64,000 bases of DNA. It comes from Opitutus sp. Its GTDB lineage: Bacteria > Verrucomicrobiota > Verrucomicrobiia > Opitutales > Opitutaceae. The notes beneath the pieces are model-generated. The model did not search any database. It was not told where the DNA came from and saw only the letters and a program-made list of their open reading frames with translations. The position numbers were made by a program, and so were the translations under genes. Location of the stretch: positions 310,001 to 374,000 of the forward strand of contig JANPZY010000004.1 in NCBI GenBank assembly GCA_024707325.1. Reading direction: 5' to 3'. This document shows positions 45,831 through 57,620 of the stretch, in pieces (position 1 is the first letter of the stretch; each line of letters begins with the position of its first letter).

Positions 45831-47192
45831 ATGAAGCTTATTGACCTGAACCGCGACGGCGGCATCGGCGCAAATTCCCTCTTTTTGCAGATCGGCGACT
45901 TGCGCGTGCTCGTGGATTGCGGCCTCCATCCGAAGAAAGTCGGCCGCGCCGCCACGCCCGACCTCACCCCTCTCCGCTCTGCCCCGCTCGACCTGATCAT
46001 CATCACGCACTGCCATCTGGATCACATCGGCAGTCTGCCCGTGGTGATGCGCGAACACCCAAACACGCCCGTGATCATGACGCAGGCGAGTCGCATGCTC
46101 ATCGAGCGCATGCTCCACAATTCCGCCAACGTCATGGTGCGGCAAAAGGAGGAGGAGAACATCCCCGACTACCCGCTCTTCACGCACGAAGAGATCGATC
46201 GCTGCTCGGGACGCCTCACGGGCTTGCCGGTCGGGCATCCCAAGAAATTCCGCGGCGCACGCGACGAAATCGAAATCACTTTCCACCACGCTGGTCACGT
46301 AGCCGGCGCGGCCGGGGTCGAGATCAAGCACAAGCACCGCTCGATTTTCCTCACGGGCGACGTCCTCTTCGAAGATCAGCGCACGCTCCAAGGCGCAAAG
46401 TTTCCCGCCGGTCATTTCGATACGCTCATCATGGAAACGACGCGCGGCGTGAGCGAGCGCCCGCTCGGCAAGGAGCGCGTGCACGAGGTCGCCCGGCTCA
46501 TCACGAGCATCAACGACACGATCCAGCGCGGCGGTTCTTATCTCATTCCGGTCTTCGCGCTCGGTCGCATGCAGGAGATTTTGGCGATCATTCACGACGC
46601 CCGAAAATTCGGAAAACTCGTCGACTGTCCGATCTTCGCCTCCGGCCTCGGCATGGATATCGCGGATTACTTCGACGAGATCACCCGCAAGACCAAGGGC
46701 GGTGTGCAGTTCAACCGCTCGATCATCAAAGACCTCAAGATCAAGCCCACGCCGCGCAAGCTCGTGGCCGGCGAAGATCCCGAGCAAAACGCGCTCTACA
46801 TCGTGAGTTCGGGCATGCTCGTCGAAAAGACGCCAAGCTACACGCTCGCCTCGGGACTCGTCGGCAACGCCCGCAACACGATCGGCTTCGTCGGCTACTG
46901 CGATCCCGACACTCCCGGCGGTCAGCTCCTCCTGGCGAAACCGGGTGACCAGTTCCTCTTCGAGGCGAACCACGTGAAGGTTAAGATCAAGGCGCACATC
47001 GAGCGCTTCGAGCTGAGCGGCCATGCCGATCGCGAGGAGCTGCTCGAGTTCGCCGTCCAGACCGAGGCGCGCAGCATCGTGCTTACGCACGGCGATCCCG
47101 AGGCTCGCGCCTGGTTCATTTCCCAACTCGAGGCGCAGGCACCGAAATCCAAGCTCCTCGATCCCGTGCCGCTGCAATCGTATCAGGTCTGA
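45831..47192 (+). CDS. Beta-CASP metallo-beta-lactamase ribonuclease
   Basis: 453 residues. The metal site is IIITHCHLDHIGSLPVVMRE (HxHxDH), HHAGHVAGAAG supplies a further His, and SIFLTGDVLFEDQ an Asp. The beta-CASP region has YLIPVFALGRMQEILAIIHD and HVKVKIKAHIERFELSGHAD, with the final ligand in VLTHGDPEARAWF. This is the CPSF/RNase J-like family that trims RNA. It differs from RNase J in lacking that enzyme's C-terminal domain, so it is nearer archaeal-type CPSF relatives. Confidence 0.9.
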   Translation: MKLIDLNRDGGIGANSLFLQIGDLRVLVDCGLHPKKVGRAATPDLTPLRSAPLDLIIITHCHLDHIGSLPVVMREHPNTPVIMTQASRMLIERMLHNSANVMVRQKEEENIPDYPLFTHEEIDRCSGRLTGLPVGHPKKFRGARDEIEITFHHAGHVAGAAGVEIKHKHRSIFLTGDVLFEDQRTLQGAKFPAGHFDTLIMETTRGVSERPLGKERVHEVARLITSINDTIQRGGSYLIPVFALGRMQEILAIIHDARKFGKLVDCPIFASGLGMDIADYFDEITRKTKGGVQFNRSIIKDLKIKPTPRKLVAGEDPEQNALYIVSSGMLVEKTPSYTLASGLVGNARNTIGFVGYCDPDTPGGQLLLAKPGDQFLFEANHVKVKIKAHIERFELSGHADREELLEFAVQTEARSIVLTHGDPEARAWFISQLEAQAPKSKLLDPVPLQSYQV

Positions 47193-47208
47193 GGATACAT
47201 TTTCCGTC

Positions 47209-48231
47209 ATGAACGTCCTCTTCATCGGCGGCACCGGCATCATCAGCACGGCGTGCACGGAACTCGCCGTGGAGCGCGGACACCGCGTCACCCTGCTCAA
47301 CCGCTCGGGCCGCGCCGAGATCTCCGGCGCCGAAGCCATCGCGGCCGATATCAATCAACCCGCACAGGTCGCCGCCGCGCTTGGCGGTCGCACGTGGGAC
47401 GTGGTCGTCGATTTTCTCACGTTCACGCCCGCGCAGATCGAAGAGCGGATCGCGCTGTTCGCGAAACGCACGGGCCAGTTCGTTTTCATCAGCTCCGCGA
47501 GCGCCTACCAGAAACCGCTGCGCGGCCATTACCTCATCACCGAGTCCACGCCGCTCGCGAACCCGCAGTGGGACTACAGCCGTAACAAAATCGCCTGCGA
47601 GGAGCGGCTGCTCGCCGAGCATCGCGAGAACGGATTTCCCGTCACGATCGTGCGTCCGTCGCTCACCTACGGAGACACCGTCATCCCGCTGGCGGTAAAC
47701 TCGTGGCGGAAAAGCTACACCGTCGTGGATCGCATGCGTCGCGGCGCGCCCGTTATCATCCCCGGCGACGGACTTTCGCTGTGGACGATCACGCATAACA
47801 CCGATTTCGCCAAAGGACTCGTCGGCTTGCTCGGCCAGCGCGGCGCGCTCGGTCACGCGTTTCACATTACGTCCGACGAAGCCACGACGTGGAATGAACT
47901 TTACGCTGCGACCGCCGAAGCCGCGGGCGTGAGCGAGCCGAAGTTCGTGCACATCGCGTCCGATTTCATCTGCGCCTGCCTGCCGGAAAAGATCGGTTCG
48001 CTACTCGGCGACAAGTCGCACTCTGCCGTCTTCGACAACACGAAGATCAAACGCTTCGTGCCCGACTACGTAGCGACCACCCGTTTCCGCGACGGCATTG
48101 CGCGCACGCTCGCGTGGTTCGACACCGATCCCGCGCGCCGGCAGGTCGACCACGAACTCGACGCGAAATACGACCGGCTGATCGAAGCGTATCAGCGCGG
48201 CTTGGACGCCGCCCGGCTCGCGCTCGGTTGA
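47209..48231 (+). CDS. NAD-dependent epimerase/dehydratase family protein
   Basis: 340 residues. The Rossmann fold opens MNVLFIGGTGIISTACTELA, an atypical SDR GxxGxxS loop (GGTGIIS), with VVVDFLTFTPAQ, FVFISSASAYQKPL and DYSRNKIACEERLLAEH, where Tyr-x3-Lys is replaced by YSRNK. The C-terminal half resembles the CSP41/RNA-binding epimerase relatives rather than a sugar epimerase. It follows the beta-CASP gene by 16 bp, possibly one transcript; a short inverted repeat follows its stop. Confidence 0.85.
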   Translation: MNVLFIGGTGIISTACTELAVERGHRVTLLNRSGRAEISGAEAIAADINQPAQVAAALGGRTWDVVVDFLTFTPAQIEERIALFAKRTGQFVFISSASAYQKPLRGHYLITESTPLANPQWDYSRNKIACEERLLAEHRENGFPVTIVRPSLTYGDTVIPLAVNSWRKSYTVVDRMRRGAPVIIPGDGLSLWTITHNTDFAKGLVGLLGQRGALGHAFHITSDEATTWNELYAATAEAAGVSEPKFVHIASDFICACLPEKIGSLLGDKSHSAVFDNTKIKRFVPDYVATTRFRDGIARTLAWFDTDPARRQVDHELDAKYDRLIEAYQRGLDAARLALG

Positions 48232-48234
48232 GGA

Positions 48235-48265
48235 CCGACTCGCGCCCCTGTGCACGCCGAGTCGG
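48235..48265 (+). terminator. Short inverted repeat after the epimerase gene
   Basis: CCGACTC (48235-48241) pairs with GAGTCGG (48259-48265) around a 17-base loop. No T run follows, so it is at best a weak, factor-dependent stop. Confidence 0.35.
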
Positions 48266-48349
48266 GATCACGGAAACACGGAAGCACGGAGGAAAGCGTC
48301 GCGGAGACGCGGAAGAAACACGGCGAACGAAGCGCGACGGCTTCGTTTT

Positions 48350-48443
48350 GTCATTCCGAGCGAAGCGAAGAATCCATTGCGCGCTTCGCGACGGCACACG
48401 GCATCAGAGCTCCAACCGGATTCTTCGCTTCGCTCAGAATGAC
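48350..48443. repeat. 94-bp inverted-repeat element, copy 4
   Basis: Left arm 48350-48376 (CATTCCGAGCGAAGCGAAG and on), right arm 48418-48443 (GGATTCTTCGCTTCGCTCAG and on), loop about 41 bp. The total of 94 bp equals copy 1, but the loop sequence is unrelated. It lies between the epimerase gene and a DUF3309 gene. Confidence 0.85.
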
Positions 48444-48573
48444 AGGGGCGAGTGTCGCAGTTGGGTGGATACGAAACGTCAGGTAGCGGACCGGTAGGCC
48501 GTGCAGGTTCGACTGAGGTTTGCGTCATCCGGCAGACCCGGAACGGTGGTTCCCCTGCCCGGTCGATTACAGC

Positions 48574-48729
48574 ATGAACCTGCTCCTAGTTATCCTGCTC
48601 CTCCTGCTGCTCTTCGGCGGCGGCGGTTTCTATCTCGGCGGCCCCGCTTACGGCGGTGGCGGCCTCGGCCTCGTGCTTTTGATCGCGCTCGTGATTTATC
48701 TCATGGGCGGTTTCCGCGGTCGCCGCTAA
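48574..48729 (+). CDS. DUF3309 small membrane protein
   Basis: 51 residues starting MNLLLVILLLLLLFGGGGFY, then a GGPAYGGGG loop and LGLVLLIALVIYLMGGFRG. The Gly-rich hinge between two helices is the DUF3309 pattern. No function is established. ATG 48574 is chosen over an upstream frame that runs through poorly coding sequence. A strong terminator follows immediately. Confidence 0.75.
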   Translation: MNLLLVILLLLLLFGGGGFYLGGPAYGGGGLGLVLLIALVIYLMGGFRGRR

Positions 48730-48746
48730 CGCGCGCCGCAAATAAA

Positions 48747-48786
48747 ACGTCCCTGCCAACCGCGAGGTCGGCAGGGACGTTTTTTG
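48747..48786. terminator. Strong bidirectional terminator
   Basis: ACGTCCCTGCC (48747-48757) pairs with GGCAGGGACGT (48770-48780), 12-base loop, followed by T6 on the plus strand and preceded by A4. It serves the DUF3309 gene and, in reverse, acs. Confidence 0.95.
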
Positions 48787-48808
48787 TGCTCCGATTCGGA
48801 GCCAGCGC

Positions 48809-50767
<1,959 letters not shown>

Positions 50768-50865
50768 GTGTGTGTTGGGTTGTGGGGTTAAGAAACGCGA
50801 ATCGCGGCACTTATCCCCCCATGAGTTTTGAGCGTCAAGCGCGGGACTTCGTTACACACATTCGT

Positions 50866-52083
50866 ATGGAAAAGAAAACCACTTCCGCGTCTGCGGATAC
50901 CCCTGCGTCCGCTGCAGCTCCCGCTCCCGAAGCGACTCCCGCTGCGACCGCGCCCGCTCCTGCTCCGGTCGAGACGATCCGCGTCGAAGGTATCCTTGAT
51001 ATTGATACGCAGCGCGGCGGCAACGGCCAGTTGCTCGACATGAGCAAGGGCGGCAAGCGCCGGCCCACCGATCCCTTTGTCCCCAAGGAACTCATCCGCC
51101 GCTTCAAGCTGCGCGCGGGCTCGCTGATTGGCGGCACGGCCTTTCCGCCGGACGGTCGCTTCCCGAACCCGAAGATGCGTTTCATCGAGACGGTCGATGG
51201 CGTGCCGCTCGAGGAACGCCGCGGCAAATTCGAGTTCACCACGCTCACCACCATCTCGCCGAATCAGCATCTCAAGATGGAGATGAAGGACGGCCGCATG
51301 ACCACGCGCGCAGTCGATCTTTTCTGCCCGATCGGCAAAGGCACACGCGGTCTCATCGTCGCGCCTCCGCGCACGGGCAAGACCACGCTGCTGCGCGACA
51401 TGGCGCTCGGCGTGATCGAAAACAATCCCGAGTGCCACGTGATGATTCTCCTCGTGGACGAGCGACCGGAGGAAGTGACGGATTTCAAACGCAGCGTGCC
51501 CGCGGAGATCTGGGCGTCGTCCAACGACGAGCAGATCGAAAATCACATCCGCATCGCCGAACTCTGCATCGAACGCGCAAAGCGTCTCGTTGAAACCGGT
51601 CGTGATGTCGTGCTGTTCGTCGACTCGATCACTCGCCTCTCCCGCGCGCACAACACCGCGCGCAACAGCGGACGCACCGGCTCCGGCGGTCTCGATGTCC
51701 GCGCGCTCGAGAAGCCGCGCCAGATGTTCGCCGCCGCCCGTCGCACGGAGGAAGCCGGGTCGCTCACCATCATCGCCAGCGTGCTCGTCGAAACCGGCAG
51801 CCGCATGGACGACGTGATCTTTCAGGAGTTCAAAGGCACGGGTAACATGGAGCTCGTGCTCGACCGCAAGTGCGCCGAGATGCGCCTGTGGCCGGCGATC
51901 AACATCGCCGCGAGCGGCACTCGTAAAGAGGAGCTGCTCATCGATCCGAAGACGCTCGATGGCATCCACTTCTTCCGCCGCGCGCTCGTGCAGCAGAAGA
52001 TCGAGGAAGCCACGGACACGATGATCGCGCGTCTCTCGAAGACCAAGACGAACGCGGAATTTCTCAAATTGATCGCGCGGTAA
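50866..52083 (+). CDS. rho: Transcription termination factor Rho
   Basis: 405 residues from ATG 50866 (ATG 50821 is an in-frame alternative, MSFERQ). The first 45 residues are a low-complexity Ala/Pro/Thr leader, then EGILDIDTQRGGNGQLLDM and IRRFKLRAGSLIGGTAF (RNA-binding domain). GLIVAPPRTGKTTLLRDMAL is the Walker A, VMILLVDERPEEVTDFKRSV the Walker B region, and LVETGSRMDDVIFQEFKGTG the secondary RNA site. Rho is an essential helicase in many bacteria. A terminator follows. Confidence 0.97.
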   Translation: MEKKTTSASADTPASAAAPAPEATPAATAPAPAPVETIRVEGILDIDTQRGGNGQLLDMSKGGKRRPTDPFVPKELIRRFKLRAGSLIGGTAFPPDGRFPNPKMRFIETVDGVPLEERRGKFEFTTLTTISPNQHLKMEMKDGRMTTRAVDLFCPIGKGTRGLIVAPPRTGKTTLLRDMALGVIENNPECHVMILLVDERPEEVTDFKRSVPAEIWASSNDEQIENHIRIAELCIERAKRLVETGRDVVLFVDSITRLSRAHNTARNSGRTGSGGLDVRALEKPRQMFAAARRTEEAGSLTIIASVLVETGSRMDDVIFQEFKGTGNMELVLDRKCAEMRLWPAINIAASGTRKEELLIDPKTLDGIHFFRRALVQQKIEEATDTMIARLSKTKTNAEFLKLIAR

Positions 52084-52113
52084 CTCGCTCGTTCGACAAA
52101 CGATTCTTTTTCC

Positions 52114-52140
52114 AAGGCGCGCCTCCAAGTGCGCCTTTTT
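52114..52140 (+). terminator. Rho-independent terminator of rho
   Basis: AAGGCGC (52114-52120) pairs with GCGCCTT (52131-52137), ten-base loop, followed by a run of T. It is preceded by a T5 tract. Confidence 0.85.
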
Positions 52141-52246
52141 CGTGTCGGGTTTCTACGAACCACAGAGAGACGGGATGCTTCGATGGTTCATCAGATCGGA
52201 ACCGCCCGCGTCTCTCCGGTCCCTGCTGCGCGCACCCCACCCCACG

Positions 52247-52858
52247 ATGCCTACGCAGGAGATCAACTACGAGGATCCCACGCTAGGGGTTTATTTAAAG
52301 TTCACGCACCTGCCGGCGACGCAGCTTTCGACGATTCTTTATCACTTGTCGGAACTCACCGACAATGTTGCCCAGTTATTCCCGGCAGAGCGCATCGCAG
52401 TCGTTCCGGGCATCATCAGCTTCGTGCCGAGTCTCAACGTCGACTCCGTGCACACGGGTGAGTCGATTGACCTGCGCTTCCGCTTCGAAGGCAACTGGCC
52501 CAAAATCCACATCGAGCGCCGGGCGCGCGGAGAGAAATCCGACTCGGTGCAGGTGGTGCTGCCGAAATGGTCACTCGCGTTGATCGTCGTCGGCTACCTG
52601 CTCGACTTCGGGCTATCGCGTTACCAACAGGTGCTCGAAATCCAGAAACTGAAGGCCGAGGTCGAACAACTGCAGGAGCCGCTAAAGAACCTCGAGCCCG
52701 CCAAACTGCAGGACCGCAACGATCCGCTTGTAAACGCGATCGACATCCACGTGAACTCACTGCGTCAGCAATTCAATGCGGACAACATCAAGCTCGTCCG
52801 CGTCAACGGAAGTCTCGTGGTCAACAAGAGCGCACCGATCGAACCGCCGCGCGAATAA
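52247..52858 (+). CDS. Hypothetical protein with one TM segment and a coiled coil
   Basis: 203 residues from ATG 52247. The N-terminal 120 residues (LGVYLKFTHLPATQLSTILY and IDLRFRFEGNWPKIHIERRA) resemble a beta-rich soluble domain of no family I know. One TM-like helix, WSLALIVVGYLLDFGLSRY, is followed by a coiled-coil stretch EIQKLKAEVEQLQEP and a polar tail. The opposite strand is poor in coding signals. It is monocistronic and ends near a nested hairpin. Confidence 0.6.
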   Translation: MPTQEINYEDPTLGVYLKFTHLPATQLSTILYHLSELTDNVAQLFPAERIAVVPGIISFVPSLNVDSVHTGESIDLRFRFEGNWPKIHIERRARGEKSDSVQVVLPKWSLALIVVGYLLDFGLSRYQQVLEIQKLKAEVEQLQEPLKNLEPAKLQDRNDPLVNAIDIHVNSLRQQFNADNIKLVRVNGSLVVNKSAPIEPPRE

Positions 52859-52884
52859 GCGGCGTAGGTCCGAATAACACAAAA

Positions 52885-52940
52885 GGCACAGAGTCCACAG
52901 AGACGCCGGATTCGCGGCGCGGCTCTGTGCCCTCTGTGCC
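52885..52940. repeat. Nested CACAGAG/CTCTGTG inverted repeat
   Basis: GGCACAGAGTCCACAGAG (52885-52902) and its near-complement CTCTGTGCCCTCTGTGCC (52923-52940), two mismatches, enclose a second hairpin CGCCG/CGGCG at 52904-52919. It lies between convergent stops and could end transcription from both sides. A partial CACAGAGG match lies at about 7733. Confidence 0.75.
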
Positions 52941-52968
52941 TCGGTGATTCTAAGACCGCTCGCTCGGA

Positions 52969-54070
52969 TTACTTCTTTCCCCTTGTGGCCGAGCACGCCT
53001 TCAAGAACTGCGGTGCCGGTGCCGTCCTGATTACGCACGGCGAACCCGCCTTGATAATCCCAAACGGCCCAGCCCCAGCCTCGCTTTTCGCATTCGCTCA
53101 CGATCGCGCCGAGCCAGTTGAGTTTCGATTGGCGGTCGACCGGACGATACACGCCGAACTCGCCGACATACACTTCGAGCCCGGGACGCGTCTTCTGGAC
53201 CCAAGCGTCGACCTTCGCAAAGGACTCCTGGATCTGCTCGACCGTGAGTTTGTCTCCAGTTTTTCCATACGGCGGATGATTGGGGAACGTATGTCCGGTC
53301 ACGTCCGGCACCTCGCCGGGAAAGGTCACGGGCGGCAGCGTGTCTTTCAAACCAGCCCAGGACGCGCGCTGATGCGTGAAGATGATCGGCTCGTAGTTGT
53401 GGATCGTCAGCGCGACGTTCGGGTCATCGGGCAGCACCACGTCGGGCACATTCGCAAACTGGCCCCATTTGTTGGAGGTCAGATACACGATGCGCGTGGG
53501 ATTCGACTTCCGAATCTCCGCGAGCATGCGGTGCTGGAAGGGATTGAGGTGCGCGTTCTCGTCGGCGACCGGCTCGTTGAGAATTTCAAAGCGAAGCCAC
53601 GGGCCTTCGTCCTTGAACTGGGCCGCCATGTCGCGCCACACCGTGGCGACATGTTCGATGAGCGCCGGATCGGTGTAAACGCGTCGATCGCCGCCCTCGG
53701 CTTCGTTGTTGAAATCCGCTCCCGGCAGGAAGTGCGCGTCGAGCACGAGTCCGAGACCTTCCGCCTTCGCCCAACCGATCGCCTGCCAGATCGGCTTCAG
53801 CTTGGAGGGATCGACCTTACCCTCTTCGTCGAGGCACAGGCGGAAATCCACGGGCAACCGGATGTGATCGAAGCCCTGCCTGGCGATCCATTGCACGTCC
53901 TCTTCGTCGAACCACGGCGCCGCGAAGGGCAGCGCTTCGACGTTCTGAGAAAGCCAGTGTGAAATGTTGATGCCACGTTTGAACGTGTAGCTCTGCGCCG
54001 CAGCGGCGATGAGCGGAAGAAACAAGGCCACGCCAAAGGCGTGCCGGAAGTGACGTATGAGGTTATTCAT
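52969..54070 (-). CDS. Secreted glycoside hydrolase family 5 endoglucanase-like (frameshifted at end)
   Basis: About 366 residues from ATG 54070. Signal peptide FRHAFGVALFLPLIAAAAQS. The GH5 core has FKRGINISHWLSQNVEALPF, FDHIRLPVDFRLCLDEEG, WLRFEILNEPVADENAHLN (acid/base Glu) and GLEVYVGEFGVYRPVDRQSK (nucleophile Glu). The frame as written runs past the true end; removing one G from the G4 run at 52979-52982 (minus strand) gives LGHKGKK and a stop at 52969. The substrate is probably a beta-1,4-glucan, not proven. Confidence 0.9.
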
Positions 54071-54251
54071 GGGGTAAAAGCCAAGTTCAGTAAACCTGCT
54101 CCAACCTGACGCGCAATGCCATGCGAAGTTGCGCCAGTTCATGCAGGAGCGAATCGCGGCGTCTCGATGGCGCTATTTTTTCCACCCACGGGGGTATTCT
54201 GCCGAGCCAACGATTGAAATTCCCCGCCAGTGTGGTCACCTCTGACTCTTC

Positions 54252-56334
54252 ATGATCGGACTTCGTGACGACCTCGACTCAGCGGTGCCTACTCCACCGG
54301 AGAGTCGCGCCCCGGAGTTGACGGCGAACATCTTCGCGGAGGGCGGATGGCTGCACGAAGGTCTCTCGCTCGAGCATCGTCCCGAACAGGAACAAATGGC
54401 GCGCTCCGTTGCCTCGGCGATCGCCCACGACGTTCCCCTGCTCTTCGAGGCCGGCACAGGCGTCGGCAAATCGCTGGCCTACCTCGTTCCGGGGATCATC
54501 CACGCCGTCGATCAATCGCGGCAGATGATCGTCTCCACGCACACGATCTCGCTGCAGGAACAGCTCGAGTCGAAAGATCTTCCGATCTGCCGACGTCTGT
54601 TCAACACGAGCGAGTCGCTCAAACCCTACGCCGATTTCCGCTCGGCCGTGCTGGTCGGAAAATCCAATTACCTGTGCACGACGCGTCTCGCGCACGCGCT
54701 CGCTGATCGCGCGAGTCTCTTTGCCGATGCCGACTACGATGAACTGCAGCGCATCGCGGCGTGGGCCGAGACGACCGATACCGGATTGCGTCACGAGCTG
54801 CGTCCGCCGCCGCGCGCGGAAGTCTGGGACGCCGTCAACGCCGATTCCTCGTCGTGTTCGCGCAAGCACTGCGATTGCGATCGCTGCTTCTATCAGCGCG
54901 CTCGCGCGCGTCTGCGCACCGCGCACGTCATCATCGTCAACCACGCCCTGCTCTTCGCGCTCATCAACGCTGGCGGCGCGCAAGCCAACGGCGCCACCAC
55001 CGACTCACGCGGCGTGCTCTTTGCCGACGATTTTCTCGTCCTAGACGAAGCGCACACGGTTCCTGAAGTCGCGACCGACAACTTCGGGCTCTCGCTTTCG
55101 AGCTACGGCGTCGATCGCGCGCTGAAATATCTTTTCAATCCGCGCACCAAACGCGGCCTCTTTCGAAAGACCGGCGGTTCCGAAGCGCAGCAACTCGTCG
55201 TCGATGCGCTGGAAGCGTCGCAGCAGTTTTTCGGTTTCATCGAAACGAAACTCCTCACACCGCGGCCGATCGTGCGAGTGCGCGAGGAAGGCATTGCCGA
55301 GCCCACCTTGGAAGGACCGCTCGGCGCGCTGCATCGGCTGCTCGGTAAACTCGCCGACAAGCTCGAGGACGGCCGCGAACGCGACGAGTTGCTCGAGCAA
55401 AAGCAGCGCGTGAAAGCGATCCAGGCCGGACTCAACGAATGGCTCACGCTCGGAGACAAAGGTCACGTTTACTGGGCTGAGCGCGGTGGGGAGAAAGCAA
55501 ACGATCGTCACGCTGCGCAGTGCGCCGATCGACGTCGCCCCCGAGCTGCGGAAACATCTTTTCGGCTGCGGGACCAGCGTCGTATGCACCAGCGCGACGC
55601 TCGCCATGGGTGGCAGCATCGAGCCGTTTGCCGCGCGGATTGGCGCCGAGGAAGCGCGTGCGATCGCGGTGAAGTCGCCCTTCGACTACGATCGCAACAT
55701 GCGCGTCTTCATCGCCGCCGACGTGCCATTGCCCTCGCCGACCGAAGCGCGGCTCGCGATCGCAGTGCTGACGGATTATGTGCGGTTCTGCGTCGAGCGC
55801 GTGCGCGGCGGTTCGCTGGTGTTGTTCACGAGCTACACCGATATGCGCGCAGTCGCGGCCTCGCTGGAGAGCGATTTTCGCGAAGCCGGGCGTCCATTCC
55901 TTATTCAAGGCGCGGACCTCTCTCGCACCGAACTCGCCAACCAAATGCGCGAAAGCGGCAATGCCGTGCTCTTCGGCACCGACAGTTTTTGGACCGGCGT
56001 GGATGTGCCGGGCGACGCACTCGCCCAGGTAATCGTGACACGCCTCCCCTTCGATCCCCCGACACATCCGGTAACCGAAGCCAAGTGCGAACACATCCGC
56101 GATCGCGGCGGCAATCCGTTCAACGAGCTCACGTTGCCGGATGCGTTGATCAAATTCCGCCAGGGTGTCGGTCGGCTGATTCGCACGGCGACAGACCGCG
56201 GCATCATCTCGATCTTGGATTCCCGCATTCTCGCCAAGAGCTATGGGCGGTTGTTCATCGAAAGCCTGCCGCAGCCCGAATTTTCGCGCATGACGAAAAC
56301 CAGCCGTGAATCCGTATTTCAGCCTTTCGCCTGA
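54252..56334 (+). CDS. DinG-type XPD-family helicase (frameshifted)
   Basis: About 693 residues once corrected. The helicase core has LFEAGTGVGKSLAYLVPGII (Walker A) and VLDEAHTVPEV (DEAH). Cysteines sit in CSRKHCDCDRCFYQRA, which would hold an iron-sulfur cluster as in DinG/XPD. The second RecA domain has CTSATLAMGGSIEPFA, NAVLFGTDSFWTGVDVPGDA and KFRQGVGRLIRTATDRG. The break is in gggg at 55488-55491; three G restore AERGGRKQTIVTL. The stop is 56334. It unwinds DNA or R-loops. Confidence 0.92.
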
Positions 56335-56360
56335 ACCCCGGCGCGCTACGTTGACCCGCC

Positions 56361-57077
56361 ATGTTCACGTTTCGCTCAGCCGCTCTCTCTGACATCGGAC
56401 GCGTCCGGCGCGAAAACGAGGATCGCGCGCTGCACGATCCGGAGCTGGGTCTCTTCGGCGTGGCGGACGGCGTAGGCGGGCTCCCTGGCGGAGCCGAGGC
56501 CGCGCAATACACGGTCGAACAGATCGCGGAGGGTGTGCGCGGGTCCACCGACGCCACGCCCGATTTGGTGACGATCACGCAGCACGTGAGCTTCGGTGTG
56601 CAACGTCTCGGCAGTCAGCTCAGCCCGACCTTTGGTATCGGCAGCACGCTGACCTTTGGCCACGTCACCGCGAAGGATATCATTCGCATCGCGCATGTCG
56701 GTGATTCCCGTTGCTACGTGCTTAACGGTCGTGAACTCCTCCAGTTGACCGAAGACCACTCGGTGGAGAATGAAGCTCGCCTCCGTCGCGCCCGCGGTGA
56801 GGTCGTCAGTTATCCCGAGTCGAGCCGCGCCGCGCTCACGCGCTGCATCGGTCAGCCCACTCCGCCCGAGGTCGATCTCATCGAGCGTCCGCTGCGCAAG
56901 GGCGACCGCTATCTCTTCTGCACCGATGGCATCTGCCGCGTCGTCCGCGATGCGGAGCTTGCCGCGTTTCTCAGTCACAAGCTCGACCCGGATGAAATCC
57001 TCGCGGAGATCGTCGATGTCGCGCTGCAACGCGGCGGGCCCGACAATGCCACGGGCGTGTTGCTGATGGTTGATTGA
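56361..57077 (+). CDS. PP2C-family serine/threonine phosphatase
   Basis: 238 residues. All PP2C signatures are present: SDIGRVRRENEDRALHD, LFGVADGVGGLPGGAEAAQY, IAHVGDSRCYVLNGRELLQL, LFCTDGICRVV and GGPDNATGVLLMVD, whose Asp residues hold the metals. It would dephosphorylate Ser/Thr on targets of a Hanks-type kinase, none of which lies in the window. It follows the helicase by 26 bp, and the TPR gene follows it by 25 bp. Confidence 0.93.
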   Translation: MFTFRSAALSDIGRVRRENEDRALHDPELGLFGVADGVGGLPGGAEAAQYTVEQIAEGVRGSTDATPDLVTITQHVSFGVQRLGSQLSPTFGIGSTLTFGHVTAKDIIRIAHVGDSRCYVLNGRELLQLTEDHSVENEARLRRARGEVVSYPESSRAALTRCIGQPTPPEVDLIERPLRKGDRYLFCTDGICRVVRDAELAAFLSHKLDPDEILAEIVDVALQRGGPDNATGVLLMVD

Positions 57078-57102
57078 CCATCGTCATCGTTTTCACCGCG
57101 CC

Positions 57103-57420
57103 ATGTCTTCCCGTTCGGAGCAATTCCAGACACTCGTCAGCCGTCAGCCCGACAATGAACTTTTCCGCTTCAGCCTCGCACAGGCATTGGAAAGCGAAGG
57201 CCGTCCAATCGACGCGATTCCGCACTACGAGTTCTGCATCGCGAAAAAGAGCGACTGGATGATTCCGCGTATTCTGCTCGGGAAAATTCTTCTTCAACGT
57301 GGCGACCGTGACGCCGCGCGCCCTCTCCTTGAGCGCGCGCTGGAGCTCGCGATCGAGCAGCATCACGAAGATCCGGAACGCGAACTGCGCGCCCTTCTCG
57401 CCGACCTCGGCGCCCAGTAA
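57103..57420 (+). CDS. Small TPR-like protein
   Basis: 105 residues from ATG 57103. Two TPR-like helix pairs are seen: FRFSLAQALESEGRPIDAIP and PRILLGKILLQRGDRDAARP, LLERALELAIEQHHEDPERE. It probably binds another protein, and its position with the PP2C gene suggests a partner there. No signal peptide or TM segment is present. Confidence 0.7.
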   Translation: MSSRSEQFQTLVSRQPDNELFRFSLAQALESEGRPIDAIPHYEFCIAKKSDWMIPRILLGKILLQRGDRDAARPLLERALELAIEQHHEDPERELRALLADLGAQ

Positions 57421-57620
57421 TCTGCACCACGCGTGCTCGTCCGCGGAGTTCCGCGCGACGCAACTGCATCCACTTTGCGGATACTTTCACGCGGCGCTTA
57501 CAGCGTCGCCGGATCTTTGACGGTGTTTTTGTAAACACCACGCGAAGCGTCTGCAGGAGTGACAAAGCCGGTTGAGGCGCAATCGGTGACGATCGAGTTC
57601 TTGGCATCGGAGATTCTCCC

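Noticed and set aside
48235..48265. Single extra 22-bp unit after the epimerase gene
   Set aside because: Only a fragment resembles the core, and no second unit follows in register.
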